Below are positions 35,868 to 44,935 of a stretch of DNA of 60,482 nucleotides, one piece after another. Positions within the stretch are counted from its first letter, which is position 1, and every line of letters starts with the position of its first letter. This stretch comes from Peptostreptococcaceae bacterium (GTDB lineage: Bacteria; Bacillota; Clostridia; Peptostreptococcales; Peptostreptococcaceae), in the NCBI GenBank assembly GCA_025210335.1, contig JAOARY010000058.1:1-60482 (forward strand). The letters run 5' to 3'. Below the pieces are notes generated by a model. The model was given only the letters and a program-made list of their open reading frames with translations, made no database searches and was not told where the DNA came from. The position numbers and the translations under genes were made by a program.

Positions 35868-36531
35868 AACCACACCACCTATAACCATAGCCATATATAG
35901 TTTCTATATTTATTTTGGGTAATTTTTTTCTTACACGTCTGACCAAATCGTCAATTGTCCTATCACTTCCAAAATAATCTTGACCATAAAGATAATTTAT
36001 TATTTGTTCACGAGATAAAGCTAAATTTTTATTTTCTATTAACATCAAAATAAAATCAAATTCTTTGGATGTTAGATTAATTATATTATTTGAATCAGCT
36101 ATAATTCTTTTTTCTTTATTTATTTTATAAATACCATCAATGATAAAATTATCTGTTTTTTTTGTATTCTTATATAATCTATTTAATAAATTCCTCGTTC
36201 TAATGACTAATTCCATAGGCAAAAAAGGTTTTGCAATATAGTCATCACAGCCCATTTGAAGACCTAATACCTTATCCAAATTCTGATCTCTTGCTGATAT
36301 GAATATTACTGGCATATCATTTTGATCTTCTTTGATTTTATTTAGAAGTTCAAAGCCATCCATATCGGGAATCATGATGTCTAATATCCAAATATCAGGT
36401 TTATCTTTAATTGCTTTAGAGGCTTCAATTCCTGAAGTGAAACATTTGACTTTATAACCTTCGTTTTCTAAATAAAATGCAAGTATATCATTTAAATTTT
36501 TTTCATCATCAACAAGATAAATATTATACAT
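35857..36531 (-). CDS. OmpR/PhoB-family response regulator
   Basis: The 224-residue protein has a receiver domain (acidic pair DDE at 8-10, phospho-acceptor Asp51 in WILDIMIPDMDGFE, lysine in IAKPF) and a C-terminal winged helix (LTSKEFDFILMLIENKNLALSREQ, in part LTSKEFDFILMLIEN; YGYGYRW at the end). ATG 36531 follows AAAAAAGG at suitable spacing. It partners the overlapping kinase gene; the lipoprotein esterase 94 bases upstream on the same strand may be in the same operon or a target. Confidence 0.92.
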   Translation of the reverse strand: MYNIYLVDDEKNLNDILAFYLENEGYKVKCFTSGIEASKAIKDKPDIWILDIMIPDMDGFELLNKIKEDQNDMPVIFISARDQNLDKVLGLQMGCDDYIAKPFLPMELVIRTRNLLNRLYKNTKKTDNFIIDGIYKINKEKRIIADSNNIINLTSKEFDFILMLIENKNLALSREQIINYLYGQDYFGSDRTIDDLVRRVRKKLPKINIETIYGYGYRWCGFED

Positions 36532-36624
36532 TAATATCATTCCTTTTTTATATAAATAGAATAAAATTGCTAGAATATAAAGCATAAAGCGAATAAAATA
36601 TATTTATATTCTAGCATAAATTAT

Positions 36625-37767
36625 TTATTTTTTAGGGTGAGAATTCATAAACTCCCATATAGATGGAGCAATCTTATCCCATGAAATACCGTGACCTTCA
36701 TCATGTACAGTATATAATTGTATATCACTAAGTCCATCTTCATAAGATTTTATAGTTATATTATAATCTTCAATCTTTGTATTATTTTCTTTGTAATTAT
36801 CCTTACTGCCCTTATTTTGATATTCAATCCAATTATCCATATTGTTTTTTACAGCATCATAATTTACTATGGAGTCCAAAGTTCCATTATAGGCTCTTAA
36901 AGGAATTGATATATTATTATTTAAAAAATCCAAATCTTTTATTTCATTTGTTTTTTTATCCATCAAATTGTATTGCCCACTAACTGGAACACTTGCAGCA
37001 ATTATATTTTCTCTTTTTCCAGCAAGTTCAAAAGAAAATATACCACCAGATGAATGTCCTGTGACATAGATTCTGTTTTCATCAACATTTGAAAAATTAT
37101 CTAAAAAACTTTTGACTATTAAGTCAAAGAACTTCAAATCACTATCTTGAGATTTTTGATACCAACCACAATTATTATTATCATCAACTATGGCAGCTGG
37201 ATAAATAGCTATAAAATTATTATTATCAGCAACTTTATTAAGTGAATATGATTTTGTTATATGTTTTATAAATGGTGCTGGGTCTACACTATTTGTTGAA
37301 CCCGAACCATGAAATCTAAATACCAAAGAAGTATTTTCTTCTTTTAAATCAGAAGGTTTATAAACCTTAAAATATCTTGTTTGTCCATCAATAGTAGCAC
37401 TTACCATATTCATACCTATTTTAAGATTTTTTAAATTTGATATTTCAATTTTATTCATATTGATGCGTTCATTGATGCTTTCTAATGCTAGATTTAAATT
37501 ATTTAATTTGGCATTATAATTTTCTTCATCAATTTTATTATTTTGATATCTAATATTTAAGTTTTTTATAGATTCATTTATACTTTGTATTTTTTCTTCA
37601 TCAGATATTTCCTTATGATTTTCTTTTTTGCGAATATCTTTTTTTTCATCTTTTTTTATTATACTTATTTCATCTTTTTTATAATCTGTTGTATCTATTT
37701 CTTTGGCACATGCGTTAAATATCAATCCTGCCATCAAAAATGAGAATAATACTGCTTTGAATTTCAT
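36625..37767 (-). CDS. Probable lipoprotein esterase, PHB depolymerase/feruloyl esterase-like
   Basis: The 380-residue protein starts with a lipoprotein-like signal (cysteine 20 in LIFNAC; the lipobox is loose), then a charged coiled-coil linker (about 25-115), and an alpha/beta hydrolase. Visible are the oxyanion segment VFRFHGSGSTN, nucleophile serine in VTGHSSGG, an aspartate in YNGTLDSIVNY and the histidine in DEGHGISW, so a full catalytic triad. It resembles LpqC/feruloyl esterase-type enzymes and is expected to act on ester substrates at the outer cell surface. AAAAGGAAGTG precedes the ATG. Confidence 0.83.
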   Translation of the reverse strand: MKFKAVLFSFLMAGLIFNACAKEIDTTDYKKDEISIIKKDEKKDIRKKENHKEISDEEKIQSINESIKNLNIRYQNNKIDEENYNAKLNNLNLALESINERINMNKIEISNLKNLKIGMNMVSATIDGQTRYFKVYKPSDLKEENTSLVFRFHGSGSTNSVDPAPFIKHITKSYSLNKVADNNNFIAIYPAAIVDDNNNCGWYQKSQDSDLKFFDLIVKSFLDNFSNVDENRIYVTGHSSGGIFSFELAGKRENIIAASVPVSGQYNLMDKKTNEIKDLDFLNNNISIPLRAYNGTLDSIVNYDAVKNNMDNWIEYQNKGSKDNYKENNTKIEDYNITIKSYEDGLSDIQLYTVHDEGHGISWDKIAPSIWEFMNSHPKK

Positions 37768-37954
37768 CTAATCACTTCCTTTTATTTATTAATTTCTTTA
37801 AGCTTATTTTAAAAAAAGAATTTCAAAGAATTATGTTTTAATTATGTGAAATTGTGAAAACTTTTATTGAAAGCGTTATTTTCAAAAAATTGCTTTATTA
37901 TCATCCTAATATTATAATTAATCATATGAATATATTTTAAGAAAAGAGGATTTT

Positions 37955-38389
37955 ATGAAAGATAAATATATTATTTATTTTATAAGCAAGACAAAAAAGA
38001 AAATGAGCGAATTTATAGAAAGAAAATTAAAGGAAAAGAACTTAAATGATTTAGTGCCTTCGTATGGTAATATTCTTACTGTTTTATATGACAATGGTGG
38101 AAGGCTAAGTATGAAAGAAATTGGAGTTTTACTTGGTAAAGATAAATCAACAATAACAGCTCTTATAAATAAATTAATTAAATTAGATTATGTTATGAAA
38201 GAAAAATCAAAAGTGGATAAGAGGGTAACTTATATAGTTCTTACCAAAAAAGCTATGGAAATAGAAGATAAATTTAATGAAATATCAAAATCAGTTAATC
38301 AAACAGCTTATAAAGATTTTACTGATGAAGAAAAAGAAATATTTTTAAGATTATTAAAGAAGCTAAACACTAATTTTAGTGAAGAATAA
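37955..38389 (+). CDS. MarR-family transcriptional regulator
   Basis: The 144-residue protein has the MarR winged helix: LSMKEIGVLLGKDKSTITALINKLIK followed by the wing KSKVDKRVTYIVLTKKA (both given in part as KDKSTITALINKLIK and DKRVTYIVLT). The basic N-terminus FISKTKKKMSEFIERKLKEK is a dimerisation helix. AAGAGG precedes the ATG. The secreted protein B gene starts 82 bases after its stop on the same strand, so it is the likely regulated partner. Confidence 0.9.
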   Translation: MKDKYIIYFISKTKKKMSEFIERKLKEKNLNDLVPSYGNILTVLYDNGGRLSMKEIGVLLGKDKSTITALINKLIKLDYVMKEKSKVDKRVTYIVLTKKAMEIEDKFNEISKSVNQTAYKDFTDEEKEIFLRLLKKLNTNFSEE

Positions 38390-38470
38390 AGAATAAATGA
38401 GAATTTCTTGTTTGGGGAGGTTAAAAGTTTTAATTTATTAAAATTATTAACAAAAACAAGGAGGATATAT

Positions 38471-40543
38471 ATGAAAAAATTTTTAATTAGCTTTTTTATG
38501 ATGTTTGCAATCTTATTTTCATTTAATAGGGTTGAAGCATTTGATTTTAGTGACAAAGAAAAAATTAGGATATTAGATGATGATTTGAGTTATTTATATC
38601 TAAAGCAAGGAAAAGATTATTTAAAGCTTCATAAATCTTTAAAAAATGAATATGAATATGAATATGTAAAAGATGCAAATTTATTAGAGAAATTAAAAAA
38701 TATTTATGGTGAAGAATTCAAACGTATAGATAATAGTTATAGCATATCTTACAATAAGGATGTTGATAAAATAAGCTTTGATAAATATGTGATGAATATT
38801 TCTTCTTTCTTGCCATATGCAGCGTCATATTATAAGGAACTAGATGGTTATAATTATTTTTATAAAGTAAGAGTTTATGAAGATGATGTAAAGATAATAT
38901 CTTTTAGTATACCAAAGGAATCAGATGATTATAAAGATAGAGATATCTATAATTATTATTTAGATGTAAATGGACAATTAAAAAAATTAAATATTCCAGA
39001 TGATTTTGCTTGTTATGATATATATATAAATAATGACAAATGTATATATTTATCATCTAATAAGAATGTGATATTTTATGATTTAAAAACAGATAAAGTA
39101 CTAAATTTATCAAATAAGACAGTTAATAAATATAATTTGAAATTAGGTGAAGATGATTATTTTTATTATCTAGGTACTTCAAAGTCTAATCTATATTATT
39201 CGCTAAATAATAAGCTTTATGTTTTTTCATCTAAGGATGAAAGTATAAAAGAGATTAACATGGATAATCAAATTGATTTTAATAATTTATTTGGAACATT
39301 ATATATTGATAAGTCAAATAATATATATGTAAATAATGAAAATTTAGCCGGTATTATAGATACCAAAAGAGATGTATATAAATATTTAAATAAAGATAGA
39401 ATATCAAATAATGTAGACAGAAATAAAATAATAGGAAAGTATAAATTAAAATCAAAAAAAGATATATATGTAAATGATTATAATGCAAATGAAAACCAAG
39501 CTAAGAAAAAATTCTTTATACCAACATATCAAATTGAGGGCATAAAGGGAGATTATATAATTGCAGAAAATCTAAAAAATATAGGATTTAATATGGTTTG
39601 GGATAATCTTAATAACATATCAGTCTTTAATTCTAACTCTGATATTAGATATAAAAATATAAATATGATAAAAAATAATGGAAATATTTATGATTCTGAT
39701 GTAGATATAATAATAAACACTTGGGGTGGATATAAGAAATTAAAATCTTATAATATTGGTGGATATAGTTTGATTGCATTAGATGATGTAGCTAATGATA
39801 TTCATTATTTTAAAAATGAATTAAAAGATAATATTATAAGTGGGAAAATATATCTACAAGATGGTGAAATTGCTAAGGAAGATATATTTGGTAAGATTCA
39901 TTTATATGAGTTGGATTATAGAGGTAGTATGCAATTTGAAGTTAAAAAAGATTTTAAGATACCAAAGGGTCAAAATTATATTGAATATAATTGGAATTTA
40001 AGTAATGAAAAATCAAAGGATAAATATAATAGTTTAGCTAATATGAATAATAAAAAACTTACATATTCGATAGATGAAGGTAGCGAATATGTTGATTCCT
40101 TTATCGATATAATGGATAATTTTTATGAATTTAGAGAAAGTTCTTATGTTAGAAATAATAATATAAGAAATAGTGATCTAAAGATATTAAAAAAAGAAAA
40201 ATTAAAAGGTAGTATTGATGTTTCTAATTTAAAATATGCTAATGATAATGCTTATAGACTATTGATCTATAATAGTAACAGTAATGATTTTATCAGATAT
40301 GAAGGAGATATAAAAAATAATATGATTGATTTCGATATTGATGTATTTGGACTTGATGAATATTATATTAATTTAGAAGTTTCTAGTAGGGAGTATATGG
40401 GTTCGCCTTATGGAATGAAAGCAGGGCCACCACCAGCATTAAGATTAGATGGATATTTTTATAATGGAAAAATAGAACTAAACCCAAGGAATAAAACTAT
40501 TTATAAATTCAAAGAGAATGATTTTATAAAGATAAAGTATTAG
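38471..40543 (+). CDS. Secreted protein of unknown function, paralogue B
   Basis: The 690-residue protein has a signal peptide of about 23 residues ending VEA and no other membrane span. It parallels the protein at 30424 along its length: YLYLKQGKDYLKLHKSL near the start, KKLNI in the first third, VDRNKIIGKYKL, AENLKNIGFNMVWDNLNNI and SYNIGGYSLIALDD in the middle, LKGSIDVSNL and IELNPRNKTIYKF at the end. No enzyme motif is seen. I start it at ATG 38471 behind AAGGAGGATAT; the frame is open upstream but lacks a signal. It follows a MarR gene closely and may be under its control. Confidence 0.72.
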   Translation: MKKFLISFFMMFAILFSFNRVEAFDFSDKEKIRILDDDLSYLYLKQGKDYLKLHKSLKNEYEYEYVKDANLLEKLKNIYGEEFKRIDNSYSISYNKDVDKISFDKYVMNISSFLPYAASYYKELDGYNYFYKVRVYEDDVKIISFSIPKESDDYKDRDIYNYYLDVNGQLKKLNIPDDFACYDIYINNDKCIYLSSNKNVIFYDLKTDKVLNLSNKTVNKYNLKLGEDDYFYYLGTSKSNLYYSLNNKLYVFSSKDESIKEINMDNQIDFNNLFGTLYIDKSNNIYVNNENLAGIIDTKRDVYKYLNKDRISNNVDRNKIIGKYKLKSKKDIYVNDYNANENQAKKKFFIPTYQIEGIKGDYIIAENLKNIGFNMVWDNLNNISVFNSNSDIRYKNINMIKNNGNIYDSDVDIIINTWGGYKKLKSYNIGGYSLIALDDVANDIHYFKNELKDNIISGKIYLQDGEIAKEDIFGKIHLYELDYRGSMQFEVKKDFKIPKGQNYIEYNWNLSNEKSKDKYNSLANMNNKKLTYSIDEGSEYVDSFIDIMDNFYEFRESSYVRNNNIRNSDLKILKKEKLKGSIDVSNLKYANDNAYRLLIYNSNSNDFIRYEGDIKNNMIDFDIDVFGLDEYYINLEVSSREYMGSPYGMKAGPPPALRLDGYFYNGKIELNPRNKTIYKFKENDFIKIKY

Positions 40544-40854
40544 ATTTTGATATGAATTATTAAAATTGGATAACCAAAATGAATTATGAATATTTAAGTA
40601 TTATTGCGACGACTAATAGCAATTAGGGTTCTTATAATAAATAATCAGGGGTTTATATCACTGTTATATGGTGTTTTCAAAAGAAGTTAAACAATAATTT
40701 TAGTGAATAATATAAAATTATTTTATTGAACATTTAGATACAGAGTTAAGATAGAAGTTGATAGTGTTTATTGATATAATAATTATAAGTAGTAATTCTT
40801 ATATTGTTTATTTTATAGAAAATAAAGGAGTTTTTAGGTGGAAGGAGTATAAAA
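40544..40854. other. Intergenic region upstream of darT
   Basis: The 311 bases have no gene. Base composition is slightly less AT-rich than most intergenic stretches here, as expected for a boundary with acquired DNA. ATATCACTGTTATATGGTGTTT (about 40656-40676) can form a weak hairpin; no terminator is obvious for the preceding gene. A TATAAT at about 40775 is a possible darT -10. Confidence 0.35.
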
Positions 40855-41445
40855 ATGGCAATAGATAAAGTTAAGGATGGTAAATTATTATACCATCTAA
40901 CCAAATTAAGTAATTTAGACTCTATAATAAAAAATAAATTATTACCAAGAAAAATAATGGTTCAAAAAAAATTTTCATTTTCAGATGTAGCGGATAGAGA
41001 TATTATAAGTAAAAGACAGGAATTGGGTTTAGATTTATATACACCTTTTCATTTTCATCCCTATTCTTCATTTGATGTTGCAGTAAAAAAAACATATAAA
41101 AATCAAAAATTCATATATATTTGCATTTCGAGAAATTTTGCTGAAAAATCTGAATTTAAAATATTGCCAAGGCATCCCCTGAATTTAGAAAATTGTCTAT
41201 TAATGGATTATAATGAAGGATTTAATAAAATAGATTGGAAAACAATGCACAGTAAAGGTATATGTGATGATTATGCTAAGCAAGTTAAGATGGCAGAATG
41301 TTTAACTGATAAAAATATTTCAGTTGAAAATTTTCAATGTATTTACGTTAAGGATGAGGAAACAAAATATTTGGTTGAAAAGAGTTTGAAAAAGAATGGA
41401 ATTATTAAAAGACCACCATATGTGGATGTTGCAAAATGGCTATAA
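40855..41445 (+). CDS. darT: DarT-type DNA ADP-ribosyltransferase toxin
   Basis: The 196-residue protein matches the DarT (DUF4433) family: LLYHLTKLSNLDSIIKNKLLPRK with His14 in the NAD-binding start, DRDIISKRQELGLDLYTPFHFHPYSS (in part SKRQELGLDLYTPFHFHPY), and the catalytic glutamate 148 in QVKMAECLTDKNIS. DarT modifies thymidine in single-stranded DNA, blocking replication. The segment usually reading PRSPM in close relatives is PYSSF here, so this is a divergent member. GGAAGGAG precedes the ATG. darG follows 27 bases later; such pairs act as toxin-antitoxin and anti-phage systems. Confidence 0.88.
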   Translation: MAIDKVKDGKLLYHLTKLSNLDSIIKNKLLPRKIMVQKKFSFSDVADRDIISKRQELGLDLYTPFHFHPYSSFDVAVKKTYKNQKFIYICISRNFAEKSEFKILPRHPLNLENCLLMDYNEGFNKIDWKTMHSKGICDDYAKQVKMAECLTDKNISVENFQCIYVKDEETKYLVEKSLKKNGIIKRPPYVDVAKWL

Positions 41446-41472
41446 TAATATTTTTTACAAGGAGGTGAGTTG

Positions 41473-42492
41473 ATGTTTATTTATACTACAGGAGATTTGT
41501 TAAAATCAGATGCACAGGCATTAGTTAATACAGTTAATTGTGAAGGGTATATGGGTAAGGGGATTGCATATCAATTTAAGTTGAATTATCCAGAAAATAA
41601 TAAATCTTATGTGAAAGTTTGTAAAAGTGGAGAGTTAACTGTTGGAAAAATGTATTATTTTTGTGAAGGCGGAAAGTTAATTATTAATTTTCCAACTAAA
41701 AATAAGTGGAGAGAAAAATCTAAGATGGAGTATATAGTAGACGGTTTGGATGATTTGAGAAAAATAATCGTTGATAAAAACATTAAATCAATTGCAATTC
41801 CTCCTTTAGGAAGCGGAAATGGTGGATTAGTTTGGAGTAATGTAAAAAAAGAAATTATAAATAAATTATCTTCTTTATCTGAAGATGTTAAGTTGATAAT
41901 TTATGAACCATCAATGAATTACAATGCCCAACCAGTAAAAGAACCAAAACTTAGTACGTCTGCACTTGTGTTAATGGAGTTAAAGAAAAATTTAAATAAA
42001 TTTGATACGTTAAGATTACAAAAGTCTGCTTATATAATGAATATATTACTTGATGATTCCTATTTTAAATTCAAGAGACATAAATATGGTCCATATGACT
42101 ATTCGATATCTATTATCAGTAAAAACATAAAAGAATATCAAAAGTTTCATAGTGTTAAAAATACAGAGGAAGCATATAAGATATTATATCAAAAAATTAT
42201 AAGCGATAAAGTTAAAAACAAGATGAATGAACTTAGACCTGCAATCATCAAGTCGGCAGAAATAGTTAATTCTATAGATAGTAACAAAGAATTAGAATGT
42301 ATTACAACAATTATTTATTTGATTCAAGAAAAAAATACACTTAATAATGATGAGATAATAAAATTTTTTAAGGAATGGTCAGAGGATAAAGCTAATAGAT
42401 TCTCTAGAGCTGATATAGAATTTGGAATAAATAAATTGGTTTATTTAGATTTGATTCAAAAAAATATGATAGGATACGAAATTATTAAATAA
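41473..42492 (+). CDS. darG: DarG-type macrodomain antitoxin
   Basis: The 339-residue protein has an N-terminal macrodomain (1-150: TTGDLLKSDAQALVNTVNCEG, in part DAQALVNTVNCEG; MGKGIAYQFK; IPPLGSGNGGLVW) that removes ADP-ribose from DNA, and a C-terminal DarG-type region (about 160-339, LRLQKSAYIMNILLDD, HKYGPYDYSI) that in the family binds DarT directly. AAGGAGGTGAG precedes ATG 41473. Its stop is two bases from the left end of an IS1182-family element, which supplies a terminator. Confidence 0.9.
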   Translation: MFIYTTGDLLKSDAQALVNTVNCEGYMGKGIAYQFKLNYPENNKSYVKVCKSGELTVGKMYYFCEGGKLIINFPTKNKWREKSKMEYIVDGLDDLRKIIVDKNIKSIAIPPLGSGNGGLVWSNVKKEIINKLSSLSEDVKLIIYEPSMNYNAQPVKEPKLSTSALVLMELKKNLNKFDTLRLQKSAYIMNILLDDSYFKFKRHKYGPYDYSISIISKNIKEYQKFHSVKNTEEAYKILYQKIISDKVKNKMNELRPAIIKSAEIVNSIDSNKELECITTIIYLIQEKNTLNNDEIIKFFKEWSEDKANRFSRADIEFGINKLVYLDLIQKNMIGYEIIK

Positions 42493-42497
42493 AGGGG

Positions 42498-42545
42498 GCT
42501 GTCGTATTAACATAAAAAATTATGTTGACGCGACAGCGTTTTTTT
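42498..42545 (+). terminator. IS left-end hairpin acting as terminator for darTG
   Basis: GCTGTCG (42498-42504) pairs with CGACAGC (42531-42537), and the interior TTAACATAA pairs with TTATGTTGA; seven T follow. It begins six bases after the darG stop. Confidence 0.75.
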
Positions 42546-42648
42546 GTTTTATAAAAAAATAATATTAAATAAAAATTTATGAATTAAAAATGACGCACTT
42601 TAATAAGCCTTTTACTTTTAAGGCTTTTTTTATTATAAAATTTAAAAA

Positions 42649-43951
42649 TTATGCTTCTTTTTTTAATCCAAATAAATGAGTTCCAGTTCTATTTGATTGT
42701 ATTTTATTATGTAATTTATTTATATTATGAGTCATTGCTAATAGCACACTTTCGGATAAAACATTATCATTTCCCTTGCTTAAATATCTTCTAAACCCCA
42801 TATCTTGTTTTATCTGTGCAAAAGAGCCTTCGGCTTGAATACTCCTATTCATTCTTAACATACAACCTTCATCGCTTATAATTCTTTCTAAATTTTCTTT
42901 TCTTAGATTATTAAACAACTTTGAAGTTTCAATGTTTTTAACTCTTTCTTCAAGTGGTTTTTTACTGTATCTTTTTATACAATTACTTTTATATGTACAG
43001 TTTTTGCAATTTTCAGAAGTATAAACAGTTTTTTCGCTTATATAACCTGTCTTACTTTTTCTTTTTATTATTTTATTTATTCTCAGTTTTTTATTATTCT
43101 CACAAATATAATAGTCATCTTCTTTCATTCTCATAAAAGTTGCATCGTTATCCGTTTTTGAATAACTATTACGTTTACCGCAGATATTGATTTTTTTTTG
43201 TATATTCTTTTAACTTATAAATGTAATGTTCTATTTGTTCAATTGAACGCTGAATAGGATTTTTTCTTTTACCTTTACCATATACAAAATTTACATTTGC
43301 ATTTTCTTTAATCTAATATAATTTTTTGCGTAATTTTTTTATATGTTTTATTTTTACTTTGTTATTGTATATAAGCTTTATACCATAAAATTTTTCACAT
43401 TCAGCTATAAAACTACTTATTTTTTTTAATAATTTATCTAAATTTTTTGAAACACTTTTTCTCCAAATGAAAGTATATTTATTCGCACAAGCCTCTATTT
43501 TAGTACCATCAATAAATATAGAATCACCTAAAACTTCTCCAATTTCATAAAGAAAATTCACCATTTCTGCCATAATTCGCTCCGAACAAGGAGCAAAATG
43601 AATACTTCTAAATCTAGCAAAAGTTGAATGATCTGGAGGTGAAGCACCTTCTAAAAGATACATAAAATTAACATCTCGTTTACAAGAACTTTCCATTTTA
43701 CGTGAAGAATAACAGCGATTCATATAAGAATAGAGTACAATTTTCAACATCTGACGAGGCGTAGCCTTATTTTCCCTTAGTCGGGAATAAGTCGAATACA
43801 AATCTGATAAATCCATCTCCTCTACAAATTGACTTAGCAAACGCACCGAATCATTAGTTGGAATCAAATACTCAATATTTAATGGAAGTTTTAGTTGATA
43901 ACTTCCTCGATTTAAGGTATAATCTTTATGTAAATTAATGTATTTGGTCAT
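42649..43951 (-). pseudogene. IS1182-family transposase, frameshifted and internally deleted
   Basis: The N-terminal part (43951-43313, 212 residues, with DLYSTYSRLRENKATPRQMLKIVLYSYMN, in part ATPRQMLKIVLYSY, and DSIFIDGTKIEACANKYTF) ends at a stop. Reading on in shifted frames recovers YGKGKRKNPIQRSIEQ (about 43290-43240) and SKTDNDATFMRMKEDD (about 43170-43120). The C-terminal part (to 42649, with ENCKNCTYKSNC and the ending RSIQAEGSFAQIKQDMGFRR) joins directly after MRMKED. About 100 or more residues of the catalytic middle normally found there are missing. It cannot encode an active enzyme. Confidence 0.88.
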
Positions 43952-44209
43952 ATATTAATTTTACTATAAATCTTTCGCTCTTTCGAGTGAGAGATTTATT
44001 TTTTTGCAAAAAAAAAACTGTCACACTAATTTTTAGTGCGACAGCCCCTTTTCTTTTAAATTTAGATAAATTAATTATAAAAAACAAAAATATTTATATA
44101 AAGTAGTTTTTTTCTTGATGATATTTAATATCATTTTTGCTCATAGCTTTAAATAGGATTATAAATAATGATATAATAAAAAAATCAAATATGAAGGATG
44201 GTGAACTTA

Positions 44210-44824
44210 TTGAATTTGAATTTTGATAAAGATGCAAAGAATTGGGATGAAGAGAGAAGAATAAAAAGAGCAAAGAAAATTAGTGATGAGATTTTGAATT
44301 GCTGTGATTTGACTGATATATCAACTGCTATGGAATTTGGTTGTGGAACAGGGCTTATATCATTTAATTTAAAAGATAGATTTGACTCAATAACACTTGT
44401 AGATAATTCAAATGGTATGATAGATGTATTAAATAAAAAGATTAAAGAAAATAATATAGATAAAATGAATGCTAAATGGATAAATTTATTGGAAGAAAAT
44501 TTAGAACAAAAATTTGATTTTATATATACTTCTATGGCATTACATCATATAAAGGATTTAGGTCTTATAATAGATAAGTTTTATAATATGTTAAATGAAA
44601 ATGGACATCTTTGTATAGTTGATTTGAATGAAGAAGATGGAACATTTCATTCTAAATTTAAAGATTTTGATGGTCATAATGGTTTTGATCAAGAAGAACT
44701 TAAAGAAGTTTTAAAAGAAAATGGATTTAAAAAAATCAATTCAAAAACTATTTTTAAAGATACTAAGATAATTAATGATAAGGAATTTGATTATTCATTA
44801 TTTTTGATGCATGCAAAAAAATAA
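44210..44824 (+). CDS. Class I SAM-dependent methyltransferase
   Basis: The 204-residue protein carries motif I MEFGCGTGLISFNL, motif II ITLVDNSNGMIDVL, and IYTSMALHHIKD as motif IV, the Rossmann-like methyltransferase fold. Relatives include many small-molecule methyltransferases; the substrate is unknown. TTG 44210 sits eight bases after GGATGGTG; ATG 44198 is the alternative start. It lies just outside the IS right end and stands alone. Confidence 0.85.
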   Translation: MNLNFDKDAKNWDEERRIKRAKKISDEILNCCDLTDISTAMEFGCGTGLISFNLKDRFDSITLVDNSNGMIDVLNKKIKENNIDKMNAKWINLLEENLEQKFDFIYTSMALHHIKDLGLIIDKFYNMLNENGHLCIVDLNEEDGTFHSKFKDFDGHNGFDQEELKEVLKENGFKKINSKTIFKDTKIINDKEFDYSLFLMHAKK

Positions 44825-44935
44825 ATATAGAATTTATAATTTTATTTTTGGTAATCATATAGGTTTATCTTTATAATAAGAAGACTTTGAGAAAAATAAA
44901 AAAATAATTTAATTATTAAAATTGGAGAGATTAAA

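Larger units (their letters stand above)
42495..44048 (-). mobile_element. IS1182-family insertion sequence, decayed (1554 bases)
   Basis: Inverted ends read GGGGCTGTCGTATTAA on the left (42495) and GGGGCTGTCGCACTAA on the right (reverse strand from 44048). Each end is itself a hairpin. The single transposase gene inside, on the minus strand, is broken. No convincing target duplication is visible at the flanks. The element is shorter than typical complete members because of the internal deletion, so it is immobile unless helped by an intact copy elsewhere. Confidence 0.88.

Noticed and set aside
42485..44058. Target-site duplication of the IS1182-family element
   Set aside because: Left flank ATAAAG and right flank TTTTCT do not match, so no duplication can be claimed.
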